Positions 49,058-57,968 of a stretch of 64,000 bases of DNA are shown piece by piece. The notes beneath the pieces are model-generated. The model had not been told where the DNA came from. It did no database searches and worked only from the letters and a program-made list of their open reading frames with translations. The stretch comes from Pseudomonadota bacterium (GTDB lineage: Bacteria; Desulfobacterota; SM23-61), in NCBI GenBank assembly GCA_018819135.1, contig JAHJQK010000192.1, forward strand, positions 1 to 64,000, read 5' to 3'. The translations under genes were made by a program, and so were the position numbers. Within the stretch, counting starts at the first letter, position 1, and each line of letters starts with the position of its first letter.

Positions 49058-49510
49058 TCAGCTCTGCTTTCTCTTAATCATGAGCGTTTTATATCCGGAC
49101 TGAATGACGGTGCCGTCTTCCTTGATGATCTGAAGAAAAAGTTTTATAATCCCTCGATCAGGTTTGCTTTTGCTCGGGATTTTTTCCGCCACTTTCGCCT
49201 TTACCTGAATGGTTTCCCCGAAAAACAAAGGGGCTTCAAATTTCCAGGCATCGATCCCCAAAAAGGCAATCGCGGTCCCCTCCAAGTATCCCGTTCGGAA
49301 GAGCAAACCGTGGGAAACGGCCAGACCCAGCAGGCCGTGGACGATTCGCCTCCCGAATTGGCTTTTTCTCATGGATGCCTCGCTGGTGTGCAATTCATTG
49401 TAATCCCCGCTCATGGCGGCAAACATCACAACGTCTGTTTCCGTCATCGTCCGGCTTGGAGTCAAAAACTCCTCTTCTACTGACCATTCATCAAATAATT
49501 TCCCAGACAT
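49058..49510 (-). CDS. MaoC-like hydratase/dehydratase
   Basis: 150 residues, hot-dog fold. MFAAMSGDYNELHTSEASMRKSQFGRRIVHGLLGLAVSHGLL has the Asp/His hydratase motif. It may hydrate the 2-enoyl-CoA made by the nearby acyl-CoA dehydrogenase. AAGGAG ribosome site; 25 bp from the CoA transferase start, 18 bp from the FAD gene stop, so one operon. Confidence 0.88.
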   Translation of the reverse strand: MSGKLFDEWSVEEEFLTPSRTMTETDVVMFAAMSGDYNELHTSEASMRKSQFGRRIVHGLLGLAVSHGLLFRTGYLEGTAIAFLGIDAWKFEAPLFFGETIQVKAKVAEKIPSKSKPDRGIIKLFLQIIKEDGTVIQSGYKTLMIKRKQS

Positions 49511-49528
49511 AAACCAATCTCCTTAAAG

Positions 49529-50794
49529 TTATTGTTTAACTCTTTTCAATCCTAAATTCATCCCTTGGTCTTCCAAAATCCTCTGTAATTTAGACACCTC
49601 CAAATTCTGCGGAGCTTTCTTTTGTTGCAAGGCTAAAGCGGCTGCCGTACCCGCAGCTTGCCCTGTGGCCGAACAAACCGGAATGAGCCGGAGTTGTCCC
49701 ATGATCTCATCTGCTGCGGATATACACCTGCCGGCCACAAGGAGATTTTCCACGTTCTGAGGGACGAGGGAGCCATAGGGTAATCTCATGTCACTATGCG
49801 CATATGGTTTGACCACTGTATCATCAAATATCTTGTTCTTGACTTCATCCGGCGAGGGTGAAGCTTTTCCGATGATTTGCCGGGTGGCCCGAACTCCCAC
49901 CTGGGTGGGAGTAACCTCAATTCTGGATTTTTCAAAACCCGGCACATTCCTTTTTAAAAAATTGGCCATCCTCATGACGTGTTCCCTGGTAATTACTTCG
50001 GCTTTGGTCAAATCCCTGGGATCGGTACCATCCATACCCAAAAGGTTCCCGGACCACACGTTAATTTCATCCTCATAAACAAGCTTTTCGGCATGAATCC
50101 CAGGCGCGCCGAACTCCATATTGATTCCTAAATCGAAGGAGAGATTTTCTCTATTTATCTCTTCCTGGATCAATTTCTTGAGATTGCCCCAGTTGCCTAT
50201 CCGGTCCAGAACAACCGGAACATTCACTCCCACCATATTGAACATCATAGTCATAGGCTTTTTAACCAAGCGGAAAGGAGCCCCGGCAAAGCTGGCGACA
50301 TCGGCATCTCCGGTTGCGTCCACTACCATCCTTCCCAGGATGGTCTGCCGACCCGCTTTATTCTCCATAATGATCCCTTTAATCCGCTGCCCTTCCATAA
50401 AGGTTCCCACGATGTACGTGTGCAGCAGGAAATGAATTTTATTTTCCTGCAGCATTTGTAGGAATTCATACTTAATGACCTCTGGATCCATGGCATGCAT
50501 ATTCAGCCATTCTACCTCCTCGCCTGAGTGGCGACAGGGTGTATAAACAGCCTTCTCCCGCAGCCTCTTGGCTATTTCGTTATTGATCCCGTTATTCAAA
50601 GGCGGGGTGGTAATGACCAACGCTGAAGTTACCAGTCCGCCTAAGAATCCATATTTCTCCAGGAGTAAGACCTCGGCGCCATTACGGGCGGCGCATACTG
50701 CTGCGGACACCCCGGCGAATCCTCCTCCGCATACCAGCAAATCTACGTTGGCAATTACAGGAGTCTTCCTCTCCGGCTCAGTAATCCAATTCAT
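49529..50794 (-). CDS. FAD-dependent oxidoreductase (FAD_oxidored family)
   Basis: 421 residues from MNWITEPERKTPV, with GGGAGG upstream; the track start is 11 codons earlier. VDLLVCGGGFAGVSAAVCAARNGAEVLLLEK is the FAD Rossmann motif; GRMVVDATGDADVASFAGAP and NLLVAGRCISAADEIMGQLRLIPVCSATGQAAG follow, as in large thiol/alkene reductase relatives of PF12831. Probably oxidises or reduces a ring or acyl intermediate with ETF as electron partner, inferred from neighbours. Confidence 0.86.
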   Translation of the reverse strand: MNWITEPERKTPVIANVDLLVCGGGFAGVSAAVCAARNGAEVLLLEKYGFLGGLVTSALVITTPPLNNGINNEIAKRLREKAVYTPCRHSGEEVEWLNMHAMDPEVIKYEFLQMLQENKIHFLLHTYIVGTFMEGQRIKGIIMENKAGRQTILGRMVVDATGDADVASFAGAPFRLVKKPMTMMFNMVGVNVPVVLDRIGNWGNLKKLIQEEINRENLSFDLGINMEFGAPGIHAEKLVYEDEINVWSGNLLGMDGTDPRDLTKAEVITREHVMRMANFLKRNVPGFEKSRIEVTPTQVGVRATRQIIGKASPSPDEVKNKIFDDTVVKPYAHSDMRLPYGSLVPQNVENLLVAGRCISAADEIMGQLRLIPVCSATGQAAGTAAALALQQKKAPQNLEVSKLQRILEDQGMNLGLKRVKQ

Positions 50795-50837
50795 CTCGCG
50801 CCTCCCTGTTTGACCTAAATTGATCAATTCTTTTAAA

Positions 50838-50890
50838 CCACAGATAACCTAGAAAATAAATTTTCTCTGTGCCCTCTGGGGTGAATCGCT
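50838..50890. repeat. CACAGAG-type inverted repeat
   Basis: AACCACAGATAACCTAGAAAATAAATTTTCTCTGTGCCCTCTGG; the arms pair. Family shared with 45657-45870, 52000 and 52944. Confidence 0.5.
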
Positions 50891-50968
50891 TTTTTAGGTT
50901 TGAGCTTAATATATAGGGTCTTCCAAAAATGCCCAGAAAAAACAGAGAAAGAAGGTGGTAGGTTTATT

Positions 50969-51976
50969 TTAAAAAATTTTCTTTAATTCTTCTATCAGGA
51001 GGGGGACAATTTTGTGAAAATCGCTCACGACTCCCAGGTCGGCGGTTTGAAAAATAGCTGCTTGGGGGTCGTTATTGATGGCCATAATCATTTTGGCATC
51101 CTGGATTCCCACTACGTGCTGGATCACGCCGGAAATGCCTACGCCGATGTAAAGTTTGGGACGGATGGTCTTGCCGCTTTGGCCGATCATTTGGCCCTCG
51201 GAGATCCAGCCTTCATCGAGTGGTGGGCGCGTGCCACCCACAGCTCCCCCCAAATTTTCAGCCAACCTTTCCAGCCACTTCCAATCTTCCCGGCTTCCGA
51301 TCCCTGCCCCGCCGGCTACGACTACTTCAGCCTCTTCAATCGACTGGGTAGGTTTCTTTTCCCTTTGGCTGGCCACAACCTTTTGGTTTTCATCTTCAAG
51401 CTTGCTCTCGACGGTAACATCTTCAATCGTTCCCTTTTTTTGCCGAGGCTCGCCCCTCCGGAAAACGCCAGGCCGAACCGTGGCCATCTGGGGGCGGTGA
51501 TTCTGGCAGAGAATGGTGGCCATCACTTTTCCACCAAAGGCAGGAACTACCTGCATGAGTTCGCCCTGGTCGTTGATATCCAGCTGGGTGCAATGAGCGG
51601 AAAGTCCGGTATTTATGCGGGCCGCTACGCGCGATGCCAGGTCTGATCCCAGAGAAGTAGCTGGCAGCAAAAAAATTCCCGGTTTCTTCCGGCGGATGAG
51701 CTCACAAACCACCCGCGTGTAAGGAAGCGTCAGATATTTTGCCAAACCTGAGTGATCTGCTAAAAAAACCCGGTCGGCCCCGTAAACCAGAAGCTGCTCG
51801 GCCAAAGCCTTTACGCCATGTCCCAGGAGAAGGGCACTGATTTCTGTCTCTCCCCTCTTTCTTGCTAAGAGCTTTGCTGCGCTGAGAAGCTCCAGGGAGA
51901 TTTCAGAAAGACTGTTTTCTTCCTGTTCAGCAAAAACCCAGATCCCCTTCCAATCATCTAATTTATTTGCTGGCAT
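50969..51976 (-). CDS. etfA: electron transfer flavoprotein alpha subunit (copy 1)
   Basis: 335 residues. Middle and end carry the EtfA FAD signature: VVVAGGAGIGSREDWKWLERLAENLGGAVGGTRPPLDEGWI, then GQSGKTIRPKLYIGVGISGVIQHVVGIQDAKMIMAINNDPQAAIF. N-terminal Rossmann-like part as usual. Pairs with the EtfB gene 165 bp upstream. Carries electrons from acyl-CoA dehydrogenase to the membrane FeS oxidoreductase. Two ETF sets in one cluster suggest separate dehydrogenase partners. Confidence 0.94.
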   Translation of the reverse strand: MPANKLDDWKGIWVFAEQEENSLSEISLELLSAAKLLARKRGETEISALLLGHGVKALAEQLLVYGADRVFLADHSGLAKYLTLPYTRVVCELIRRKKPGIFLLPATSLGSDLASRVAARINTGLSAHCTQLDINDQGELMQVVPAFGGKVMATILCQNHRPQMATVRPGVFRRGEPRQKKGTIEDVTVESKLEDENQKVVASQREKKPTQSIEEAEVVVAGGAGIGSREDWKWLERLAENLGGAVGGTRPPLDEGWISEGQMIGQSGKTIRPKLYIGVGISGVIQHVVGIQDAKMIMAINNDPQAAIFQTADLGVVSDFHKIVPLLIEELKKIF

Positions 51977-51999
51977 GTAATAAAATCCCCAAAAATATT

Positions 52000-52135
52000 C
52001 ACCACAGAGACCACAGAGAACGCCGAGAAAAATTCAATGTAACCGCTAAAAAAATACCGGCGCCAAAATTTTAATAAAGTTTTTGTTTTTACAATTTATC
52101 TGGTCCTCGGTGTCCTCTGTGAACTCTGTGGCAAA
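52000..52135. repeat. CACAGAG-type inverted repeat between etfA and etfB
   Basis: CACCACAGAGACCACAGAGAACGCCGAG at left, CTCGGTGTCCTCTGTGAACTCTGTGGC at right; long imperfect pairing across the whole intergenic gap. Confidence 0.6.
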
Positions 52136-52141
52136 AAGGAT

Positions 52142-52933
52142 TTAACCGAGGGCTTGGCGGATCTTGCGGATGATTTCTTGCACCATCTCCTCAGGTTCGC
52201 CGCGGATCATTTCCACCTTGCGTTTCATCTCAGGCAGAAAGATATCGCTGGTCTGTGTTGGCGACCCCTTAAACCCCACCTTATCCGCGGAGATGTCCAA
52301 ATCCGCGGCAGACCAAGTAATGAAAGGTTTGCTCTCCGCTTCGATTACTCCCAAGAGCGACGTAAAACGCGGGGTATTGATCTCCCGGGTCACGGTGAGG
52401 AGGGTAGGAAGCCGGCTTTCTAAGATCCGGTAACCTAATTCGACCAAACTCCTTGTGCGTATCTTGCCGGCCGCAATGTTTTCCACCGCAACTACCTGTG
52501 GTACATTGAGAATGCCCAAAAACTCAGCCAACTGGGCCCCTACGTGGCCGGTCGAGCCATCTAAGCTGTAGCTTCCGCAAAGGATAAGATCGAAACGGCC
52601 GAGTTTATCTATGCCTCTGGAAAGCACCAAAGAGGTCGCCCAGGTATCGGATCCGGCAAAAGCGCGGTCACTCAGTAAGTATCCTTCATCAGCACCCATG
52701 GCCAAAGCTTCCACCAGGTTATTTTTGGCCGAAGGAGGTGCCATGGCCATGACCAGCACTTTTCCGCCGTGCTTTTCTTTTATTCGCAGTCCTTCTTCTA
52801 AGGCCCGTTTATCCAGCGGACCGAGGACGCTGGGAATCCCTTCCCTTTTTAGCGCCTTGGTTACTGGGTCCAGTTGAATGCTATCCCAGTACTTGGGGTC
52901 CGGCGCAGGCTTGAGACAGACGACAATGTTCAT
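52142..52933 (-). CDS. etfB: electron transfer flavoprotein beta subunit (copy 1)
   Basis: 263 residues. MNIVVCLKPAPDPKYW, GPLDKRALEEGLRIKEKHGGKVLVMAMAPPSA, LILCGSYSLDGSTGHVGAQLAEFLG and TVTREINTPRFTSLLGVIEAESKPF fit EtfB/FixA. The usual NPYDEYALEEA is GPLDKRALEEG here. Binds AMP or, in bifurcating forms, FAD; the motif near the nucleotide does not allow a choice. Precedes etfA. Confidence 0.93.
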   Translation of the reverse strand: MNIVVCLKPAPDPKYWDSIQLDPVTKALKREGIPSVLGPLDKRALEEGLRIKEKHGGKVLVMAMAPPSAKNNLVEALAMGADEGYLLSDRAFAGSDTWATSLVLSRGIDKLGRFDLILCGSYSLDGSTGHVGAQLAEFLGILNVPQVVAVENIAAGKIRTRSLVELGYRILESRLPTLLTVTREINTPRFTSLLGVIEAESKPFITWSAADLDISADKVGFKGSPTQTSDIFLPEMKRKVEMIRGEPEEMVQEIIRKIRQALG

Positions 52934-52943
52934 AAATTATTTT

Positions 52944-53220
52944 AGCCACAGAGGACACAGAGTACACCGAGGTAAATATAAATTCTAAGATTGAAAAAAA
53001 AATTAATAAAAAGAGTTTCTCAAAATTCAAACCCAAAATTATTTTGGTATTCGAATTTTTCTATTTTATTTCTAATCCTCTCTGTGACCTCTGTACTACT
53101 AACGTGCAATTTCTCAATATTTTATTAAGCAATCCCCCCCACCCTATCCCTCCCCCTCGAGGGGGGAGGGTTGGGAGGGGGTGATTTCTTGTGGTTGCGG
53201 CTATGCCGCGTTGTGGTCTC
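52944..53220. repeat. repeat-rich intergenic region between acyl-CoA dehydrogenase and etfB
   Basis: No gene in 300 bp. CACAGAGGACACAGAGTACACCGAGG and TCTCTGTGACCTCTGT are inverted arms. A second palindrome CCCTCCCCC-TCGA-GGGGGGAGGG lies near 53147-53170, a GC-rich repeat of another family. Confidence 0.6.
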
Positions 53221-53233
53221 TGTGGCTTAAAAT

Positions 53234-54376
53234 TTATTTAAATGAAGTAAGGGCTTTGCGGGCCATGACGATACGCTGAATCTCGGAAGTACCGGCCGAG
53301 GCAATGAGGATTTCGGCGTCGCGGTAATAGCGTTGAACCGGGTACTCCATCATGTAACCATAACCCCCGTGAATATCCACCGCCCTCTTGGCACAACGCA
53401 CCGCGGCTTCTGTAGCATAGAATTTAGCCATGGCCATATCTACGTCACAACGGATTTTTTGGTCCCTCATCCAGGCCGCCCGGTAGGAGAGGAGACGGCT
53501 GGTCTCTAAATCCATGTAGATGTCTGAGATCATCCATTGGATGGCTTGATGCTGACTGATCGGTTTACCTCCCAGGATTCTTTCGTTGGCGAATTTAACG
53601 GAAGCTTCCAGGCAGGCATTAATCACCCCTAAACCACAGCCAGCCATGCCCGCCCGGCCTACCTCGCTGATCGCGGCCATGGATATTCTTAATCCGTCGC
53701 CCTCATTCCCCAACAGGTTCTCCCTGGGAACAAAGCAATTGTCCATGGCGATCTCACCGGTGTTACACCCGTGGAGACCGAATTTTTTCTCCTTCCGCCC
53801 TAATTTAAAGCCAGGGAATGATTTCTCCACGATGAAGGCGCTGAATCCTTTGGGCCCTTCACCGGTTTTGGCCATAATGGTCATCGTGTCAGCTACGTGG
53901 CCGTGGGTGATGAAACATTTTCTCCCATTGATGACATACCCGTCCCCTTGCAACTTGGCCGTGGTCTGAATACCCGTAGGATCAGATCCGCCGGTGGCTT
54001 CGGTAACTGCGATGGTTGACAGCCGTTCCCCTTTGGCCAGGGCGGGAAGATATTTTTTCTTCTGGGCTTCATTGCCAAATTCTATGATGGGAGCGGTTCC
54101 CAGATGGAATATCTGCAAGGCCATCGCCATGGCGGCGGAAACTCGCCCCACCTCTTCCAGCATGACCATGCGCGCGAGATTCCCGAAAGCCGTTCCCCCG
54201 AATTCCTTGGGGATCAGGATGCCCAAATACTGTTGCCTCCCCATCTCCTTGTAAAGGTCCCAGGGAACTTCGTCGGTCTCTTCCATATGGGCTACTTTGG
54301 GGGCTATGGCTCCCTCGGCAAACTCCCTAACACTTTTTCTCAATAGCTCCTGTTGCGATGAAAATTGAAAATCCAT
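53234..54376 (-). CDS. acyl-CoA dehydrogenase with unusual catalytic-base region
   Basis: 380 residues with the complete fold: QQELLRKSVREFAEG, AVTEATGGSDPTGIQTTA (FAD/substrate loop), FITHGHVADT, KISQ-like GKPISQHQAIQWMISDIYMDLE and GGYGYMMEYPVQRYYRDAEI. The helix-K base usually in xEGTSEIQ is Ala here (ASAGTSEIQRIVMARKAL), and the alternative helix-G position used by isovaleryl-CoA dehydrogenase is Gly (EVGRAGMAG). Some cyclohexane-type or dicarboxylic acyl-CoA dehydrogenases use other acids. Donates electrons to ETF. GAGGAGG ribosome site. Confidence 0.92.
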   Translation of the reverse strand: MDFQFSSQQELLRKSVREFAEGAIAPKVAHMEETDEVPWDLYKEMGRQQYLGILIPKEFGGTAFGNLARMVMLEEVGRVSAAMAMALQIFHLGTAPIIEFGNEAQKKKYLPALAKGERLSTIAVTEATGGSDPTGIQTTAKLQGDGYVINGRKCFITHGHVADTMTIMAKTGEGPKGFSAFIVEKSFPGFKLGRKEKKFGLHGCNTGEIAMDNCFVPRENLLGNEGDGLRISMAAISEVGRAGMAGCGLGVINACLEASVKFANERILGGKPISQHQAIQWMISDIYMDLETSRLLSYRAAWMRDQKIRCDVDMAMAKFYATEAAVRCAKRAVDIHGGYGYMMEYPVQRYYRDAEILIASAGTSEIQRIVMARKALTSFK

Positions 54377-54594
54377 TCTTCTCCTCCTCAGAAAGTAGCT
54401 TAAAATTTAATATGACTCAGATCCTCACGGCCTTTTATATCACTTTGCTCCTTGTATTACAAGAATGGCCTAAAAAAAATTTTCCAGGGGGTATATCTTT
54501 CCTCTTCCCTGTCTGATCTTTTCTTGACGGAGGCTGATGCCTGCGCTTACAAATTGAAGGGGGGAATTGGCAAATTGGAATATACCGGGGATGG

Positions 54595-56625
54595 TTACAT
54601 CGATTGCTCCACCAGTTCGCTCAGATCGAAGACGACCATGGAATCTTCCAGCCCTTTCTCCTTGATTCCATCCCCGATCATCGTCAAGCAGTAAGGGCAA
54701 GCTGTTCCGACGTATCCGGCTTTGGTTTGAGCCGCTTGCTCCGTGCGCATCTGATTGATGCGGACTCCAATATTCTCCTCCATCCACATCCTTCCGCCAC
54801 CCGCTCCGCAACAGAAGCTGCGAAAACGGCTTCGCTCCATCTCCACTAATTGCAGGCCCGGAATGGCTCTGAGGATTCTGCGGGGCTCTTCATAGATATC
54901 GTTGCCCCGCCCCAGATAGCAGGAGTCATGGTAGGTAATCAGTTTATCCAATGCTTTGGTAAGTTGCAATCTTCCGCTTACCAGGGCATCGGCGATGAAC
55001 TGCGTATAATGAATCACTTCATAGTTCCCCCCAAACTGGGGATATTCGTTTTTCAGGGTATTAAAGCAGTGGGGACACATGGTCAGGATTTTTTTAATTC
55101 CGTAATTTTTAAAGACCTCAATGTTCGCCTGCGCCAGTGTCTGGTAAAGATATTCGTTGCCGATCCGCCGGGCGGATTCCCCACAACATCCCTCTTCTGT
55201 TCCCAGGATGGCAAAATTAACTTCGCACCTCTTCAAAATATTCACCAAGGATTTCGCTGTGCGCTTATTCCGGTCATCAAAGGATCCGGCACAGCCAACC
55301 CAGAAGAGTAAATCCACATCGCGCTCTTCCGCCATTGTCTTCAGTTGCAGCCCCTTTGCCCAATCCGCCCGGAGCCCTAGGCCCACGCCCCAGGGGTTGT
55401 TATTGTTCTCCATATTGCGAAAGACCAGTTGGACTTCCGAAGGAAAGCGGCTCTCCATCAGCACTAAGTAGCGGCGCATGTCGGCCAATTTGTCCAGGCA
55501 AGGAATATAGACCGGGCAAACATGCGAACAGGCCATGCAGGCGGTACAGGCCCAGATCACGTCCTCGGAGATCACTTCACCGATCAACTTCTTCCCCCCC
55601 TCGGTTTCAGGATTTTTTCCTTGCCGGATCAGGGCCCCCTTCTCCTCCATATGAGAACGTAAATCATCGTAATTCCGTTTGGGGGCCAAAGGTTTTCCCG
55701 AGAGGTTGGGAGGACAATTCTCCAGGCACCGGCCGCATCGCGTGCAGGCATCCAGGTCGAAAAGTTGCCGGCGGGTGAATTCTTCAAGTTTGGAAACTCC
55801 AAAAGTTTCCGCGGTCTCCAAATCTCGAATGGGTTGAATGACTGCTTCGGAGTCCAGGCCCCGAACCAAAATATTCCAAGGAGCCGTGAGAAGATGGAGC
55901 AGCTTGGAATAAGCCACATAGCCGATAAATGTGAAAGCCAAGATGGCGTGAACCCACCAGGACGTCTGATGGAACGCCACTGCTGTCTCCTGGCTCATCC
56001 CGGCTCCCTGAAAAATCAGGGCGACCGCCCGGCCTACGGGAGACCAAAGCGCCCAATCGGGGTGGAGTTTCAGCTCCGTAGAAAAAATTCGCAAACCTTC
56101 CACTAAGAACCCGGTGAGAAGAATGGCCAAAAACAATGCCAGGATCAGTGAATCATCCAGGACACTGTCCAACCATTGGGGCCGGTAAAGGTACCGGCGG
56201 CCAATCGCCAGGATAACTCCTACGATGGCCAAAGCCCCGAAGAGGTCCAGGAGGAGGGAAAAGTAAAGGTAAAAAGGACCCCGGAGAAAAGCATAGGAGG
56301 CGATGGGCCACGTGATATCCATCTGTATAAAAATGAGGATTGTGCCCCCGGTTAAAACAATGAACCCCCAAAAGAGAAAGGAGTGCATCAACCCCGCGTA
56401 AGGCTTCTGCAGCAGGCGCCGGTGGCTCAGGACATCCGCCAGCAGGTTTCGAACCCGTGTGCCCAACCGATCCAGTTGAAACCCTTCGGTTTTTCCCATT
56501 TTCCAAAGTCGCCATCTCTTAACGAATCCGTAGATAAATAGCGCAAAGGGAACGGTCATCAGCAGGTAGATGATGATCCGGGCGTGCTCCCCGGCATTCC
56601 ACAAAATCTCTCTCGTTGGTTCCAC
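54595..56625 (-). CDS. membrane FeS oxidoreductase, EtfD/EMO-type (ETF:menaquinone oxidoreductase)
   Basis: 676 residues. An N-terminal NarI-like membrane part with five or six helices (IIIYLLMTVPFALFIYGFV, LMHSFLFWGFIVLTGGTIL, LALFLAILLTGFLVEG, ILAFTFIGYVAYSKLLHLL). Then two 4Fe-4S motifs (CTRCGRCLENCPP, CTACMACSHVCPV) and two CCG domains (EEGCCGESARR, FCCGAGGGRMWMEE). This matches the membrane protein that passes electrons from ETF to menaquinone in syntrophs. It stands between acyl-CoA dehydrogenase and ETF genes, its expected partners. GTG start with GGGAAG upstream. Confidence 0.9.
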   Translation of the reverse strand: MEPTREILWNAGEHARIIIYLLMTVPFALFIYGFVKRWRLWKMGKTEGFQLDRLGTRVRNLLADVLSHRRLLQKPYAGLMHSFLFWGFIVLTGGTILIFIQMDITWPIASYAFLRGPFYLYFSLLLDLFGALAIVGVILAIGRRYLYRPQWLDSVLDDSLILALFLAILLTGFLVEGLRIFSTELKLHPDWALWSPVGRAVALIFQGAGMSQETAVAFHQTSWWVHAILAFTFIGYVAYSKLLHLLTAPWNILVRGLDSEAVIQPIRDLETAETFGVSKLEEFTRRQLFDLDACTRCGRCLENCPPNLSGKPLAPKRNYDDLRSHMEEKGALIRQGKNPETEGGKKLIGEVISEDVIWACTACMACSHVCPVYIPCLDKLADMRRYLVLMESRFPSEVQLVFRNMENNNNPWGVGLGLRADWAKGLQLKTMAEERDVDLLFWVGCAGSFDDRNKRTAKSLVNILKRCEVNFAILGTEEGCCGESARRIGNEYLYQTLAQANIEVFKNYGIKKILTMCPHCFNTLKNEYPQFGGNYEVIHYTQFIADALVSGRLQLTKALDKLITYHDSCYLGRGNDIYEEPRRILRAIPGLQLVEMERSRFRSFCCGAGGGRMWMEENIGVRINQMRTEQAAQTKAGYVGTACPYCLTMIGDGIKEKGLEDSMVVFDLSELVEQSM

Positions 56626-56695
56626 TTTCTTCCCTCACCCAAGCTTGTCCTCACCCCTGCCGAGGTCAGCTTGATCTCTTTTCCGCCGGTCGTTC

Positions 56696-57688
56696 TCAAA
56701 CTTCGGCCAGGAGCTTTTTGAATTCTTCGGTTAAAACCGGTACGACTTTAAAAAGGTCTTCCACAATCCCATAATCCGCTTTCTGAAAAATGGGTGCATC
56801 CGGATCCTTGTTGATGGCCACGATGATCTTGGAAGATCCCATACCCGCGAGATGTTGGATGGCTCCAGAAATCCCGCAGGCTATGTAGAGGTTGGGAGTA
56901 ACCACTTTTCCGGTCTGGCCTACTTGATCGCCATGGTCGCGCCACCCGGAATCGACTGCCGCGCGGGAAGCTCCCACTGTGGCGTGGATGGCTTCGGCCA
57001 GCTCTTCTAAAACTTTGAAGTTCTCTGCTCCCTTCATTCCCCGACCCCCGGAAACGATAATTTCCGCTTCCGTCAGGTCTACTTTCGCGCCGGCGGCCTT
57101 TACTACCTCGATCACCGCGGTTCGCAGGCTGGCAGGGTCAACTTTGGCTTCGACCTTGATCGTCTCCCCTTTTTTGGCCCCATCAGGCTGGATCATTTCC
57201 AGGACATTGGGGCGGACAGAGGCCATCTGGGGACGCGAGACCGGGCAGGTAACCTCAATATAGGCCTTGCCCGCATATACCGGTCGCTTGGCGACCAACA
57301 GGTTGTTGTCCCCGATCGTTAATCCGGTGCAGTCCGTGGCGAGAGCGGTTTGTAGGCGGGTGGCAATCCGTGGAGAAAGGTCTTTCCCGATTATCGTGGC
57401 CCCACAAAGGAAGATGGAAGGTTGATGTTCTTTTAAAAGATTCGTAAGAATTGCAGCATAGGGATCGGTGGTATATTGAGCCAAAGCCGGGTCATCCACC
57501 CAGTATACTTTATCAGCATACTCGGCCAACCGGCCGGTCAATCCCTCCACCCCTGAACCCAGAAGGACGGCTACCAACTCTTCTCCGAGTTTCTCGGCCA
57601 TCTTCTTCCCCTGGCTGAGCAGTTCAAATGTGATTTTGCGAATGTTTCCTTCTTTGACTTCCGCAAATACCCAAATTCCTTTTGCCAT
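56696..57688 (-). CDS. etfA: electron transfer flavoprotein alpha subunit (copy 2)
   Basis: 330 residues. [91 protein letters not shown]: the canonical FAD-binding half, closer to consensus than copy 1. Follows etfB copy 2 after a 280-bp repeat region and precedes the EtfD-like gene. Probably the main ETF for that oxidoreductase. Confidence 0.95.
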   Translation of the reverse strand: MAKGIWVFAEVKEGNIRKITFELLSQGKKMAEKLGEELVAVLLGSGVEGLTGRLAEYADKVYWVDDPALAQYTTDPYAAILTNLLKEHQPSIFLCGATIIGKDLSPRIATRLQTALATDCTGLTIGDNNLLVAKRPVYAGKAYIEVTCPVSRPQMASVRPNVLEMIQPDGAKKGETIKVEAKVDPASLRTAVIEVVKAAGAKVDLTEAEIIVSGGRGMKGAENFKVLEELAEAIHATVGASRAAVDSGWRDHGDQVGQTGKVVTPNLYIACGISGAIQHLAGMGSSKIIVAINKDPDAPIFQKADYGIVEDLFKVVPVLTEEFKKLLAEV

Positions 57689-57720
57689 AGATCATCTCCT
57701 TATTGAATTGAAGTCCAATT

Positions 57721-57875
57721 TTAAATTAATTTGGACACAGATTTCCACGGATAAACGCAGATAACTATTTTCTGTATTTTTTGCATTGAATATCCTTAAA
57801 ATCTGTGTTTACCCTGTTAGATAGTAAACATCTAACAGGGTGAATCTGTGTCCAATATGTAAATTCCTATACAAT
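57721..57875. repeat. 155-bp palindromic repeat, copy B (with perfect nested hairpin)
   Basis: Same ends as copy A at 26583. Contains ACCCTGTTAGAT-AGTAAAC-ATCTAACAGGGT, a 12-bp perfect hairpin, flanked by ATCTGTGT on both sides. Next to it, 57884-57961 holds a further CGCAGATTTTCGCAGAT repeat. Confidence 0.8.
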
Positions 57876-57883
57876 AAATTTAT

Positions 57884-57961
57884 TGGGACGCAGATTTTCG
57901 CAGATAGCCGCCGATAAAGAATTTTTTTTAATCTTAAAAATCTGCGTTAATCTGCGCCCTA
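57884..57961. repeat. CGCAGATTTTCG-type repeat before etfB copy 2
   Basis: GGGACGCAGATTTTCGCAGAT pairs with ATCTGCGTTAATCTGCGCCC. A short family member placed directly against the 155-bp repeat. Confidence 0.55.
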
Positions 57962-57968
57962 AAAAAAT

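Noticed and set aside
51014-51646. 210-codon plus-strand ORF
   Set aside because: Shadow of etfA; composition and lack of start signal.
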